Assembly (NCBI GenBank): GCA_015501585.1
Contig: JADNRY010000231.1
Span: 1-64,000 of the forward strand
Source of the DNA: Rhodocollybia butyracea
Lineage: Eukaryota > Basidiomycota > Agaricomycetes > Agaricales > Omphalotaceae
Reading direction: 5' to 3'
DNA length: 64,000 nucleotides
Shown: piece after piece, positions 1-13,219 of the stretch
Layout of the letters: each line of letters opens with the position of its first letter
How positions within the stretch are numbered: the stretch's first letter is position 1
Translations under genes and position numbers: made by a program
Notes under the pieces: generated by a model
Seen by the model: only the letters and a program-made list of their open reading frames with translations
The model's database searches: none
What the model was told of the DNA's origin: nothing

Positions 1-1898
1 AACAAATCTGAATAGTCTATTAGATTGGTGAGATCAAGGCTCTTACCGGTATTGACTTCCTCGCCATTTCCCCTGCCTTACTTGACTTGCCGAATTATGA
101 AAGCTTCTGAAATGATTCGTAGTAGGGCCACTACTACTTCAAGCATTGAACAACGTCACACAATAATTCATGTCGACTGGGCACTTCCTTATCGGAAGTG
201 GGGCACACTACCGATGGTGAAACCAAGACCAAGACCAAGACCAAGATCGTCCCGATAGTAGACGAACCGCTGCTTAGTAACTTAAAAAGCTCCTCACTCC
301 GACCTCACTCTCTTCTAGATCTCAAATGTTTTAAGGATACCTCCAGGTCTCCGACCCTACATGGATCAAAAGAACCCCTCAGTTTCTTGTTATATATGGT
401 TCAGTAGATCACGGAGAGCTCGGAACTTTGTAGTATGTGGTGATAGACTTCAAGTTGTCGCAATCGCTGAAATGTCAATGGGACTACGATACATGACGAC
501 TACTTATTGTACCCCTGTCACCTCTACGAGTGTTTATAGAAATGTCGAGTAAGGCGAGAGTAAGGGTAAACTAGGTTAATTAACTTCGGGTAGTAGTAAT
601 GAGGCTGAGGGTCGGGGCATAGGACAACCTGAAATAGGGAGTTTACTTAGGAACAGGCCTTGGTGGTAAAGGAACTAGGGGAGGAGCGGAAACGTAGGGA
701 CGACGAGTAGTACGGTGGGAGCGTTCGTGTGGGAAGCAACCTGGGCACGTATTATGAAGCGGAGTCGATGGAGTAGTGACAAGAATAGAAGCGCGTGCGG
801 GGACTGCCCGGGGCAGAAATGTAAATGTATAACAGATGAGTCGCATCCACTGCTGGTCTAAAACTCATGTAACAGTAGATGGGGACTAATTGAATTCAGT
901 TGTTTTCTCTATCTAAGGCTACTTCTATAGTGGGGAAGTGGGGCTCTATCCTAATAGGTTAGTACTCTATGTATATCCTATGTACTACTTGTTATGCCAT
1001 GACATCGGTGATCCGAAAGCTTTATTTATGATCCGTCTGATGACTTCGATCGGGTAGGATATCCTACTCTTTTAGTACCTACGTTTTCATTATAGCTCAG
1101 ACGATGACAATGAACTTTGATTGTTAAATGCTTGCTCTATTCTAGCGTATCATCCACGTATCCAGCTAGTTTGGTACCTTTGTACCAGGCCTTGCTTCCA
1201 TCCTCACGTTTGCCTGACAGTCTACCTTCTCTTCGGGAGTCGAGCTCGCTGCTTGTGCTGACGTGGGGACCGGTTGTTTCCTCTATGAGACCACTTTCGG
1301 CTTTGTGCCGATTGGGCCGAGTAATCCATAACCATAACCATACTGAAAATATTTTCTACCCAAATCTGAAGTTACTGCTCACAGGTAAGTATAACCGGTG
1401 CGGCCCCATTTAGAAACAGCCGGGGTCCATGACACACATATTGCGCAATATGTGCCACAGGCATCTGTTTTCGTAGCTTTTCGTAGTAGTTAAGTCGTGC
1501 TACTTGGCTCACTACAACGTCCACAGATACAAGGGAGGGGAAAGGGGAGTGTTGACGGACACATGATAAAATATTTGTTATTTGTCCAAGCCATTTATCT
1601 AGTCAGCTTTCGAGTGGGAGTCAGCTATCGGTACCATTACTATGCTCCCCACAATTGGTGAGTCCTGCTTATGATACAGCTCATATTGCTCACCGTGGCG
1701 CGCTACAGTAGCTGCAGTGTGGGGCCACCTGTACCCTATTACCCCGCTCCACGACGGCGCCGACTCAAAGTAAATCTTTTAATTCCTCGTAACAATTTCG
1801 TAACTGAATGCATTGAAGTCTCGTCGACTCTAGAACGAAGCCATGATACAAGTCCAAATGACCAAAACTTTAAAGTACGATAAAACTACACTTTTACT
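1..1898. other. No convincing gene; intergenic or decayed sequence
   Basis: All open frames here are short, overlap on both strands and show no recognisable motif. There is a short (AAGACC)n-type run at about 222-246 and a perfect 20-bp palindrome at 1435-1454. I see no RNA gene and no transposon ends. Confidence 0.5.
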
Positions 1899-3467
1899 CT
1901 ATTCCCAACAATTATGCCTGTAATACTGCCTATATAAGAACTTACCTGTAGTATCCCTATCGTGCTCTTCAGTAATCAACTGCCCACCCACATACCTCCC
2001 AGGACGCCAAACAACACTTGTACTACACACTCCGATCGGGTATACAACGTCCCCTTCTCGCCCCCCCTGATCAAACTGACATTCCCAATGGGCGTCAGCG
2101 TCTTTGTTTTTGTATATGGCGTGAAGGGAGCGGAAGAGACGTCGAAGGGCGTACATGAATCTAATGAGGTTTTCCATAGAAGGGGCATCGAACTGGTTGA
2201 AATAGAGCGGGATAGAGGATGAGAGGGGTTCGATGTAGGTTTCTGTTCATCCCACTGTACTTCTGTTGTTTGTACAGCACCTATGGCTTGAATGTAAGTG
2301 TGACGCTGAAATTAGATACAAGAACTATGGATACTGAGGCTTACGGATATGGTGTACATACCATTGTGGGTGATGAGGGGCGAGGGAAGCCTGGTTTTTT
2401 CGCCGATTGCCTTTGGGAGCATCATCCGTAAGTATGTGGCGTCTACCTTCCAAGTAACAGAGTACAATCTCAAACAGAGCATCTGAGGTACTTTGTGCGA
2501 GTTCGTCTTGGGCTTTGACAAGTAAAGGGGCGATTAAAAGATCCATGACATCGTTTAGATCAATGGCTCCATCGGTTGTATAGTTTCCGATGTTCTAACT
2601 CACGGAATTTCGCTTCTCGTACTGATTTATCTCTAAGAGCTCATTTCTCCATTTGTAAGCAAGAGGGGATAAATCTGAATCGAGAGGTCCAGAGGTGATA
2701 TCTTGTTTGAACTGTACGAATTCAGGTTGTAAGAGGGAAAGTGGAATGGGATGGAAGTTTTCTTGCTTAGGTCTCCCCAAGGTCTCCCGATAGTGAGGGG
2801 TGCTGGTAGAAGCTTGGCCACCTACGGAGGGAGATTTGTCCGGGGGTTTCGAGATGTTCTTTAGGCGGATTTCGGTCAGGCTATCGTCCAGCTGTGTGTA
2901 CTGGGAGCGAGGGACGAGAAAGACACTGATGAGGATATGATTTCTGGGCGGAATGGGAACAGGAAGAGGCCATCCTCCCAGATATGCCAGTATCCGGTAA
3001 AATATTCGACAGAAGGACATTGACTGACCAGTGACACGATGCCACAAAGTATCGCCAGGTGCATACTGCATTGGCGTGTCTGGTACCTAACAGCAATGAG
3101 TGGAGGAAAAAGATGAGCGCAAGTGGCGACGCACCATAAGAACCCATTCCCTGTAAAATCCCGGATGCTCTTTGCGAATGGGGGCAGTAAATGAGTCCCA
3201 GGGATCTACTGCAAATTGGTAATAGTATGACCTATCGCGACGTTCGACCACTTTGCCCTCTTCGATACTAGCAGTGGGCCATCGCTGTCGCGTGGCAGTT
3301 ACTCGGGCCAAAGCGGAAGGTAAGATATACAAGTAATGTAGTCTCCCGTAGGCAGACTCTAAAACCTCGTCGAGGTATAGTAATGGACAATAGATAGATA
3401 GATAAAAATTTTTCTGCAAGTCGACAGAATCATATTTATTCTGGAGATAACTCTCTTTCGCGGTCAT
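1899..3467 (-). pseudogene. Kinase-like protein pseudogene, copy A
   Basis: The minus strand carries broken pieces of one protein in several frames. From the 5' end they are an N-terminal block (3467-3087), a block with ISKPPDKSPS and PLAYKWRNELLE (about 2900-2600), a block with LLIAPLLVKAQDEL (about 2546-2325), and a C-terminal block with GREGDVVYP and GGQLITEEHDR (2177-1930). The last block matches the end of the fungal kinase-like family, in which an IDFDWAG motif takes the place of DFG. Here that motif reads QFDQGG. Compared with copy B at 13.3-15.1 kb, the central kinase segment with the ATP-site half and catalytic loop is deleted, so the C-terminal block joins directly to RFMYALRRLFRS. 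The blocks are not in one frame. The family assignment comes from recalled motifs; the pairing with copy B is direct sequence similarity along most of the length. Confidence 0.6.
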
Positions 3468-5359
3468 GTTCTTGAAAGTTGACGTTCATCTCACTGTCTG
3501 GTGTCGCAACCACCGCAATCCATTGGATGCCAAATGAGATTTTTTCTATATCATACACAAATAAGAGCTAACAATCCTCTTGGAAGTTCCGCAAGTTTTT
3601 TGTTGACTCTGAAACCCATGGCAGCACTAGTCTTTTGTTCTCTTTGTCCATGTCATCTGGCTACAGCAAAAATCTCGTCGCTGTCATGTTCAGCATACCA
3701 TCTGTGCATAATATGTATACGGTAATGTGCTTTTCTTTTGTTTATCCTGCCGTGCATTGACAACTGTACTTCCCAGGCGCACTCCGCGCGCGCCGCTGTA
3801 ATATGACTCTGAGCTTCGCTTCCCTGCGCTAGCGCACCCGGGAGGAGCTACTCTTCTTTCGAGTTTGAGGTGGTAAGGATGGCCATATGGTCCAGCCAGT
3901 GCTCCTGATGCTGGACAAGAAGGAACGAAGGATGCATGTGGACAAAGTGAGTAAACAATGTTTATTCACCGACATCTTGGGTTTCAATCTCATCAATCCA
4001 AGGAAACAATGATACCTGATACCTGAAACTCTCCAAGAAAAATCAGGATAAATCCATACATTCTGCAACTGCTTCCAGCAAGGTAATATCTATGCTCTTG
4101 AGTCCTCAAGCATGTCAGGACAGCCTCTAAAACATAGGATTTGCGAGGATACCGAGCCATCTACTACATCTCTCAGTACACCTTCACAACGCCACAGCCA
4201 AACACACCTTCTTCGTTTGCCAGACATCTGTCACTACTTCTTTGCAATCGTTGATGGATGCTCAGGTGGGTTTTTGCTCATAAGTAGTGCAACTTGACCT
4301 ATACTAAATTTTGCTCTCATTGATTTTCGATGATCTTTCACCTATCGAATTCGTTACCACGCACGTCAACACCATTCTATACTACCTAAGCAGCAGTCAA
4401 CTTTCCCCACACGCGCACTGACATAACGCGCTACGGAAGCTGCTACGGAGTGTCGAACGTTCAACGCAGAACAGGACATGGGGAACAGATTTTTTTTTTC
4501 CTGCTTGATATTGAGCAAAGTACAAACATAAATAGTAAGACGATAGCTTTCACTTCGATATGCTGCATTCGTTTGGATTTGTTGCTAAGCTGTGTAAACA
4601 CCTACGTCACCTACGTTTAATTTGCATTAATGCTCCACAATCAACGGAAGTAATTACCTTAACAGGATTAAGGTACGCTTTTTCCAGGACTAGAAACTCG
4701 GCAATAAATTGCCCTTGTCCCCGACTCTGACCGAAGGGAAGAGAGGGTCTTGTACCCCGCGATCGAGCCAAAAAAACTTTTTTTTGTAACTAAAGGATAT
4801 AGTTTCTCATCACGTTACTTTAAGCTCCACAAATTTGAAACGACGCGCTCCAAACGCATTTAGGCGTTTTCACGCGTATATCCTGCTGTTGAATGTTCAA
4901 CCGACGACGATGTCTAGAATATCAATGAATAATTTTGTCAATTTAAATCACTACATTGTACATGTACAATCCCCATATAACAATCCATGCACTTTCATGC
5001 GCTTCAACTAAAACCGCTCAGTAACCAATCAGTAACCAATCTTGAAACCAATCAGTAAAAGGGGCCGAATATTTTCAAGCATGCCGTTACAACCCGTGAA
5101 CATGAGTTTAGAAATTCACTGTTGTCTGCATTGATGAAAGCAGTACTAACGTCAGTTCCAGTAATGACCCACGTTCTTTCCGAGAACATACTTCAGACTT
5201 GCTTCAGACATACTTAAAAAGATTCAACAGCTGATTGGTGGAAACTCTGTAGGATTTGTTGTATAATATGCTGAAAGCAGTATTGCTGAAGTCTGAAGGA
5301 GACACACCTCAAGAAATTGATGAGGCGGAAGGGGTCAAGGATGAAACATATGCTATGAC
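3468..5359. other. Gene-free AT-rich stretch
   Basis: I see no supportable gene. The sequence is AT-rich with several poly-T/poly-A runs (for example near 4490 and 4770). The small open frames have no motif. Confidence 0.5.
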
Positions 5360-5961
5360 TAGTGATGTGCCGGCTACGGCTCAGGGCCGTTGAGCCCCCA
5401 AAGCCGGCCGTCTTTGAGCCTAGCCTGGCCCCAGCCGTCATAGGGCTCAGGGGGCTCAAGGCCCGGCTCAGAATTCTCAAAGCCCTGGGCCGGGGCCTGA
5501 GCCGGAGCTCAGCGCTTAATGAAGCATAGAGCAGCACGCCAAAAATTACACTACATGTATCATCACTTATGCCCAATTTTACACTCATGGTTTCCAGAGA
5601 TATTAACCAGGCTGAAAAAAGGCTCCATTAGTGTCAAACAATTTGTTCCACCTATCTGATGAATGTATTGCATTGGCCTTACAGATCCAAATCATCTCAA
5701 AAAGCAGCGTGTATAACCTGCACACACTCAGAAAGCAACCAGAAAGCCAAAAGTATCATGGTGTAGAGTCCACCGAGGACAGGGAGCTTAGCGCCTCAAG
5801 ACATGTCTCTTTAGCGCTTGGGCCCCAGCCTGAGCCTGAGCCGGCTTTGAGCCGGCCCTTCGTGGGGGCTAGGGCCCGGCTCAGATTTTTGACGAGCCTT
5901 GGCCGGGGCTTTTGAGCCGTAGCCGGGGCTTCTGAGCCGGGCCCCAGCCGGCACAACACTA
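5360..5961. mobile_element. Non-autonomous hAT-like element (MITE) with 8-bp target duplication
   Basis: The element is bounded by direct repeats of GCTATGAC at 5352-5359 and 5962-5969, the 8-bp target duplication size expected of hAT elements. The ends are inverted repeats: the left starts TAGTGATGTGCCGGCTACGG and the right, reverse-complemented, starts TAGTGTTGTGCCGGCTGGGG. About 150 bp on each side is GC-rich and made of degenerate GGCTCA/AGCCGGGGC motifs, resembling subterminal transposase-binding repeats. The centre (about 5520-5800) is AT-rich and has no transposase reading frame, so it would need a transposase encoded elsewhere. The hAT call rests on the 8-bp duplication plus the TAGNG start of the inverted repeats. 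Confidence 0.88.
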
Positions 5962-5969
5962 GCTATGAC

Positions 5970-8900
5970 ATCGGTTTTCATCATTTAAAGAGGCCTATTG
6001 ATTGTACTTCGGTGTTCGGGTACGTCCTACTTTACATCAAAAAAATGTACTTTGTTTGTGTACTTCGTTGGCATTGTAGACATTCAAAAGCATGTACTAG
6101 TCTTTTGACTCTGACTAGGTGTGCATTAGATGCTATTAGATGCCATAATTGGATACTGACAGGCAGAGATAGATAATGATCCAACGGAACGATTAAGCGC
6201 CGGAGCACATTATTGTCACATGCTCGCGTGATTTGTTCTCCGGCAGCAAGATAGCGCCGTCGTTGAAGAAACACCCGTCACTCGGAATGGCTCAAGCGCT
6301 CCTCTTATGTTGATTGCTCGTGTCGCTTCAAATCCTGGCAGATACAGCATGTAGCAGCCGCTGCCGATGCTGCTCATGCTGCCCCAACTTAGTAGTATTG
6401 GGCTTGTTTTGTAAAGCCCCTGGGTTGTGAGTTGGCTGTGAGGCAAAGGGGCTGTGAGCGGGCTAGCTGATATAGCAAGATAAGAGCGGGTAAGGCTGAA
6501 AGCTTAGCTGATAGCAGCTAAAAGAGTCCTTAAATCCCACCAAATGCACACAACCCAATTCTATTGAGAGTACACACGAAGTGGCAGGAAGGAAAGGAAC
6601 TAAAGATTACATAATAAGCACTATTGATAATAACCAAAGCGGCGCCAATTCCATAGCCGTTACATGTTTGCTCTCGAAATGTTTTATGCTCATTGCTTGC
6701 ATTCTTCACTCTCATGTATTAGTTGCATCCCATTGCACAGAGTCGGACTTCTTGCAGTACCACCACCACTTATGCTACAAATGTTTACAGTGTTCCCCAA
6801 CTCGCAAGCCGTGGGTTCGTATGTGCTCATTTTCCAATATTGTTACAATTTATGTCTCGGCGGCATTGCAAACCTCCCCAATAGCTTTCCACACAGCTGG
6901 AAAGGTCTCTTCAACCTCGTCAGTGAGTTCACAGGCTTGTATTTCTATGGCTAGCGCTTGGGAGATTAACATTGGCCTTGACCCGATCGGCCATCTGAGC
7001 TCTGCCCAAACATAAAGGGAGGGCATTAAAAGTGGTGGCTTTCTCTTTGAGGGTCTTCAAGGCTTCAGCCAAATCAATCTCAGTGACGGCTAGATGAGAC
7101 AATGGATGAAGTATTCAGCAGCCATCATCTCTTTGCAAGAATCAAGGACAGAGGCTTCAACAGTTACGAGTCCTGAATGTAATGAAGGCTCGTCCTTATG
7201 GCGGGTTTTGCGTGAGAATTTTTCCTGATTAGGCCTGATTTTGTCCAAATCTGGTTGACCGAAAAAGGATTTCATTTCGATATATTTGGAATGTCAAAGC
7301 ACATCTCATGTGACTTTCTGATTGCTCATCTACGCCGCGTTCTTTTCTTGCTTTTGCTCTATTGATCAACCGATTCAACGTTCCTTGTTTTCAGTGTTCC
7401 TTGTTTTCGGCATTTCCGCTTTTCTGTCGCATCTCAAAAGGTAACTTCTTGCTTACTTGCTGCGAACATCTTGGTACTTAAATTGCTTCACAGATGTAAT
7501 GTTCTTTTTTTCTTTCTTTTCCTGCCCTTCATTGGTAAGTTGAATCATACCTCTTTTTCTCATTTGTCTTTTTGGTCAGCCACTACTGCTTTCACTGGTG
7601 TTTTCTTGCTAACTCTCGATGCAATGCCTTTTTTACCACCCGGTGTTTTGCTTTCTGGCAAGTTATCTCTTGATTCTACTCTCATGTTCCCGGCTCCGTT
7701 CTGTAGCACCCGCAGTTCTCATATGAGTAGCTTCTGCTGCCCTTCAAATTATTTGGTATGGACGATGGGATAGATACACGCTCTATTGCCCCAAGATGGT
7801 CATAACAACAACACAGTACCGCAATGCGCACCTGTCGCAGTGCCGCTAGGTTTAAAAACCTAAACCTCTCTCTCATAACTTCCATCCCGTCTCTGGTTTC
7901 TCAGCCTCTGCCCCAGCATCCAGCTATGCTCATGGCCAAGGAAATCTTTGAACTGTCTACCATCCCTGTACCACCTACCATTGGTGGACCCAGGATTTGC
8001 TTTAGAGGTTAGGAAAGACAAAGAAAGATTGAGATGCTTTGGAAAGGAATGATCAGGCTCCCAGAGGAGAAGATGGACCATAGTGCTTGTGCTCAATAAT
8101 ACCTTTCATGGACCTATACTGCTAAGTCACACAGACCATACTGATCTTATCCTCGAGATTTGACATTTGACCGCGGTGTCCTGTTGACAACCTTCATTGT
8201 CCTTCCAATATCTCTACTCATGCAGTACACATTTCCCCACATGCGCTACCACCTCTCATTGGATCAAGGTATTGCACTCAAGAAACAACTTGACCTCCAC
8301 ACCTTGCTGGTTCCAAGCTTTAAAATTTAATACAACAACTCATTCACTTGCACTCCTGTCTTCTCATCCTCACATTGTGTCACTTTCACTGTGTTGTTTA
8401 TTGATATTTCAAAGAGCACTGCTTGCACTGGGATGTTCATTTTACATAAACTGCAATGAAAAGTTATTTGTTGAATTAGTTTCTCTGTGGCTTACTCTTA
8501 AGCATGGGATTCTCAAGATTGTCCAGCATGCGGTATTCACAACGCTGTCTTCAGAAGCTCACATCAAATGGCCCTCGTCTCCTTTTACTGGCACCCCAGA
8601 TTGGATACTCTCACAACTCGGAACCCCCTCTCTTTCCACTGCCTTCCTGCCTGCATTTGAGTATCCAACTAACCTAGATGTCTATCTCACTACAAAGACC
8701 GGATACTTCTAATTCACCAGACCGTGACGCAACAAACATTGTCTTCTGCTGCTGTGTACTTACTACTGCAAAATATAGTCTCCATTTGGTGATTTGGGGG
8801 ACTCGTACCTGCCACGCGCTATGCGCAATGGCCCACACTCGCAAGTGAGAATATGTATAGTTTCCCCGTAAAATACTACAATCCAACTACAATCTATCCA

Positions 8901-9946
8901 GATATAGTATTTACAGCTGATTAGTGACTCATACTAGGGATCAATGCGTCTATTTAGAAATGTGATAGTGATATTTGCTCGCTTCCTGGTACGCGACGCG
9001 ACGCAACTTTGGCGCTCATGTTTTCGCACGTGACTTTGCCATCCGTCGGATCTTATCATTTATCTGCACTCAAATGAAGTCAATCCAGTGCTAGTGAAAG
9101 TTAATGAAAGTTAATGATCAGTTATGCATAATCAGTAGAAGAAATAAGAGCTAGTAAGGACTAGAGCAACCAAAGAGCAACAGCAAATAATGTAGGATAA
9201 AGGAACAAGATGTGACCCCAAGTTTGCCCCAAGTCAAGCCCCAAGTACAGAAGAAGAAGAACACAGAGAGACATGTACATACATGCAGTAGAAATACTCG
9301 CTCAAAGTACGTCAGGTCAGTAGAATCAATGTATTTTGATCACAAAGTACATTAAATGATGAAAACCGACCTTATAATATGCGCTTGATGAATAAGTGGC
9401 ATCTGGAACTACTGAGCTGGAGTCAATGATGTTCCACACACTTTGGTAAAACTGAAAGTGATAAAGCTGACCATGAGTGAAAGAAATTATAACCATTAGT
9501 CCAAGTGGAAGTTGATTTTAGTCTTGGGTGCTGAATATCTACCTGATTCTGTCTGTCTACGCACTCTACAGTTTGGTAAGAAACTCTGCAAGAGCCATCA
9601 TGAAGTGGGACAACCCCAACCACCAGTGCTTTCAGTGGCAGTGCCGCCGCTGAGCCTTTCACTGGTAGGGGTTGTTGGCTAGCCATGGAACATGAGTCAT
9701 CGGAGGCAAGATCGGAGGACAACATTCAGGAAAGTCCATCATAGGAGACGTCCTGTGCTGATATTATAAAAGCTAACTTCCTTTACGGTCAACGGACACA
9801 AAGAGATAGTGCGACAATGTTGAGTGATGAACATAAGCACAAAGAATGAGGAGTGGATTTCAGACCAAAATAAACTTGGTAGCTAAACTCGAGTCTCGGC
9901 CACGTTCGCTCATCCACCTACTGCTATGACACTCGCCGTAGAGATA
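5970..9946. other. No supportable gene; possible coding trace at 6950-7280 (minus)
   Basis: Open frames up to 171 codons occur (8197-8712, plus) but have no motif, many cysteine/serine codons and no convincing intron structure. On the minus strand, 7280-6950 reads as a protein-like stretch with ALKTLKEKATTFNALP and RAQMADRVKANVNLP interrupted by stops. It may be a relic of an unidentified gene or retroelement. Short direct repeats occur near 9100 (GAAAGTTAATGA) and 9220 (CCCCAAGT). Confidence 0.35.
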
Positions 9947-10073
9947 TTAATATGATAATGGGGCAAGCGGACTGTAGCTGGTGAGTTGCACTGGAGTCGG
10001 GGATTGCCGCGAGAGCGGCGCTAAGGATAAATGGTTGTCATGATGATGGATTAACGTTGAGTCACATTTCAGA

Positions 10074-10163
10074 TGACCGTGACCGTGACCATGACCGTGA
10101 CCGTGACCGTGTACCGTGACCGTGACCGTGTACCGTGACCGTGACCGTGTACCGTGTACCGTG
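10074..10163. repeat. GTGACC / GTGTACC tandem repeat
   Basis: About 90 bp of 6-7 bp units ACCGTG and GTACCGTG in tandem. A short relic of the same array (15191-15221) lies at the corresponding place in the second copy of the downstream segment, so the array belongs to the duplicated segment and was either expanded here or lost there. Confidence 0.85.
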
Positions 10164-10199
10164 ATCATTACTTGGAACAAAGTTAACCTACATCACTTT

Positions 10200-10640
10200 C
10201 GGACGAAAAGTGGCTCACGATTTATTACTCTATGGACTCTAATCTGATATTCATTGAACCACCCAAGGCCTATTCTCAACGTAGGCAATTCATCCCCTTC
10301 CATTTATCTTTCTCATGTTTTTGCAGAAAATGGGTTCCCGTCGACCCACTCCATCGCCAACTCGTTCGATTTTCCCGTCAAAATTCAACCGGGAAACCCC
10401 CCAACCGAGAGTATTTACACTCACCTCTCATTCGTCGAGATGACGCTCGACCCTGGTGATGAAAGACCATTCTCTGGTAAGAGATCCTCCTTCTCTCCAA
10501 CGGCCTCGAACACCAACAGGCTGGATAGTTACATGCTTCTGGGTCCAAAGATTCTTAATTCCATAGTATGCACAGCAGAATAGATGCTCGTTCCAGGGAG
10601 GCGTTTCCTTGTTCAGCAGACAACACACTCGAGCCGGACA
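10200..10640 (+). pseudogene. Duplicated coding-like segment, copy 1 (unknown protein)
   Basis: This stretch is closely similar to 15240-15640. Both copies contain a reading frame with ENGFPSTHSI, FDFPVKIQP and FVEMTLD, preceded by TTTCTCATGTTTTTGCAG, which resembles a 3' splice site. In both copies small indels break the frame after about 75-110 codons. I do not recognise the protein. In copy 2 the segment lies head-to-head with kinase-like pseudogene copy B; here that partner is missing and an A/B-family gene follows instead. Confidence 0.45.
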
Positions 10641-11046
10641 GAAGGGTTTGATAGATTCAGAGATGATTTCAAGATGTGCAGTGTGCTACTAGTCCATTCC
10701 ACCCGTAAAGAGCGGTCCGAACGTTCTCAATGCTCATAACTGAGGGCCGGAGGGATCTGTATGAAAACTCGATGGTGGCCAGGCAGCAGAGGCTTTGCGC
10801 AAAAGGTAGCTTGGTAACCGATCCTGTAGGGCTGTTGAACAAGTTCAGAAACCTCGATAGAGAAGTTGTCGAGTTTCCAAGTTCACGTTTAGTAGTCATG
10901 TCAAGATCTTTTTGGTGAATGGACTCCTTTGAGCCAGCTTCTGCCGGAGAGTCACCCCCAGAGGTTCCGAACCCTACTTGTTTTGAACCTTTGAATCTCC
11001 CTTGGGGACAGATTCTCGACTGAATATAGTAAGGTGTGATTCATGG

Positions 11047-12876
11047 CTATACTCTGCGGTTGATTAACATTTGGATCTGCGAAATATGATAGATATCTTG
11101 GATGGGGTCGAGTTTTCCTAGGATGACCCGCAGTAGTGACTCCCCTAAAAATAACCCACCCCCTTGGAACGAGCTTTCAATTATGAACTCGAGGATTTTG
11201 AGTCCCAATAGCACCCTCGAAAAAGTGGGATTGGTACTTAACGAGACCATGGAGCGCAGCGATATCAGGAAAGGAACGCGAAATACCGCTCTTAGTACAC
11301 GAACTTTTTGCTGAGCAAATTTATAAGCTTCATGACTATATGCATCAGCTTCATGACCATATGCATAAGCTTCATGACCATATGCATCCAGTCCTGCAAA
11401 ATAATAGGACATAAGACTGAGCGGCGCCGATTCAGCATTTCGGAGTAGATCTAGTACACCTGGCCCGGGCATGAGTCTTTAAAAATATTGTCAACGTCAT
11501 GTATTGCACTAGATTCCGAGTCAGTAAACTCACCTGTACATCCGTATACAGAGGAGCATATCCCGCAAGAGATCTTGACACTCAGATGAAGGCAGGTGAA
11601 CAATGGCAGTTGCTAGATCCTCTGAATCCCTTCTTCCGATTTTGTGCATGATGAGACGGAAGGCTCTTGTCCGAATCGATACTCTGTACCCAAAACTACG
11701 TGTAAGATGAGTTAATGGAATCAAAATGGAATTGAAGCAAGTTCAGTATTTACTTACCGAGACCACTTGAGTAAATCCTTGTAATGTTTTTGTGTCTTGA
11801 AATTCAGGTTTGTCACGGCGCCAGACTCTTTCAAGTTTTTCGGTAGAAAATCATACTCGATCATCATCAAGAGCTCCTTGATCCCTACTTTAAATTTCAC
11901 TTGGGGGAAAACAGTCGACTTCATGGCTACTCTGAGGTCGAGTAACTCCTGGATCTGTGAAATAGAACGGATATCCTGGATGGGGTCGAGTTTCCTTAGG
12001 ACAGCCTGCAGCAATGACTCCCCAGAATCTTCATAATACTGTGGCCCAATCTCTTGAAACGAGGTTTCAATTATGAACTCGAGGATTTCAATTTCCAGTA
12101 ACGCCCTTGAAATAGTGGGAGTGGTGCTTAATGAAACCATCAAGCGCAGCAATATCAGGAAAGGAGCGCGAAATTCTGCTGTTGATATATCAACACCCCC
12201 AGCAAATTCAAGGATTCCATGACCATATGCATTGAGTCCTGCAAGATGATAGGGTTTTAGTTTCGCCAACTCGTCATGTCGAAGTGCGTCTAGTACGTTT
12301 GGCATGAGTCTTTGAAACTTGTTGTCAACGTTGTTATTGCGCTAGTATCAGTACTTAAATGTACCTGGGTTCTCTGTACATTCGTATACAGAGCAATATC
12401 TCGCTCAACATCTCCTTCAGGTCATCTTGCCACTCGGATGACCACAGGTGAACAATGGCAGCTGCTATATCTTTCAAATCCATTTCTCCAATTTTGCGCA
12501 TGATGAGAGGCAAGGCTCTTGTCCGAATGGACATACTGTACACAGAACTGCAAGTAGCATGCGAGTGAGAAAAGGAATTAGGAAGAAATATGAGCAACTT
12601 CGCTGACCGGGAAAGCTCAAATAAGTCACAATAGAGGCGTCCTCGAGCCTTCAAGTTCAGGTGTGTCATTGCATCTCGATCTTCTTGGAGAATAGATTCG
12701 ATTCGAGCCAGCCTTCGTCGATATACAATTGCATCCACCCCTTTCACAACCACAGTCCCAAACCTTTTAATGGCTTTACCTGATAGTGCACCAGGGCCAT
12801 GGATGGTAAATGAAGAATTAGTAGTGCCAGTGCTAGTCAAAATGGTACCAGTTTCCGTTTCTCTATCTTCACTCAT
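11047..12876 (-). CDS. A/B modular repeat protein, copy 1 (unknown family)
   Basis: I do not recognise this family. It starts at the ATG at 12876 (MSEDRETETGTILTSTG). The leader is followed by module A1 (SIRTRALPLIMRKIGEMDLK ending LLCIRMYREPR), module B1 (PNVLDALRHDE, AEFRAPFLILLRLMVSLST, LRKLDPIQDI, ending KDLLKWSR), module A2 (11700-11537) and terminal module B2, which ends at 11047. Each module sits on its own exon, with introns of about 50-60 nt; the first is 12548-12607. The modules are leucine-rich and helical-looking, perhaps ARM/HEAT-like, but that is inference. No signal peptide or membrane segment is evident. B2 carries a threefold AYGHEA-type micro-repeat at about 11330-11395. Two plus-strand paralogues lie at 18.5-23.7 kb. 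Of the three copies this one looks the least damaged: I found no frameshift in the parts I checked. Confidence 0.6.
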
Positions 12877-13219
12877 GGTGGGGGGGATACAAGACAATAG
12901 CACCAGAGTGCATTTTTAAAGGTTGAAACCTGTTAGACATCAAGTGCTGCAGTGACCAATTTGCCCATTCCGATTCGAAAGCAGTGCAATATTCCGGAGA
13001 GAGGTGTGCGAGAATTTGGGTACAGATCGAAGATCGCAAGTTTGGAAGACTTAAATGGCATCCAATTGGCGCATCCATATTCCAGGCTCATGAGTGAACG
13101 ACTCTCTAATCCTTGACCTCTTGTCAACAACATGTTAAAATTGGGCACAATTGCACTGCATCTCCCCTTACACCGATTTTCTTTCTCATCGACACTGACC
13201 GCACAGGATCTCAGGCCTC

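Noticed and set aside
8197..8712. 171-codon plus-strand ORF
   Set aside because: Composition (Ser, Leu, Cys, His) looks random for this AT-rich strand; no family resemblance and no introns or upstream signals.
10074..10163. CRISPR-like array
   Set aside because: The units are 6-7 bp with no spacers, and the genome is eukaryotic; it is a simple tandem repeat.
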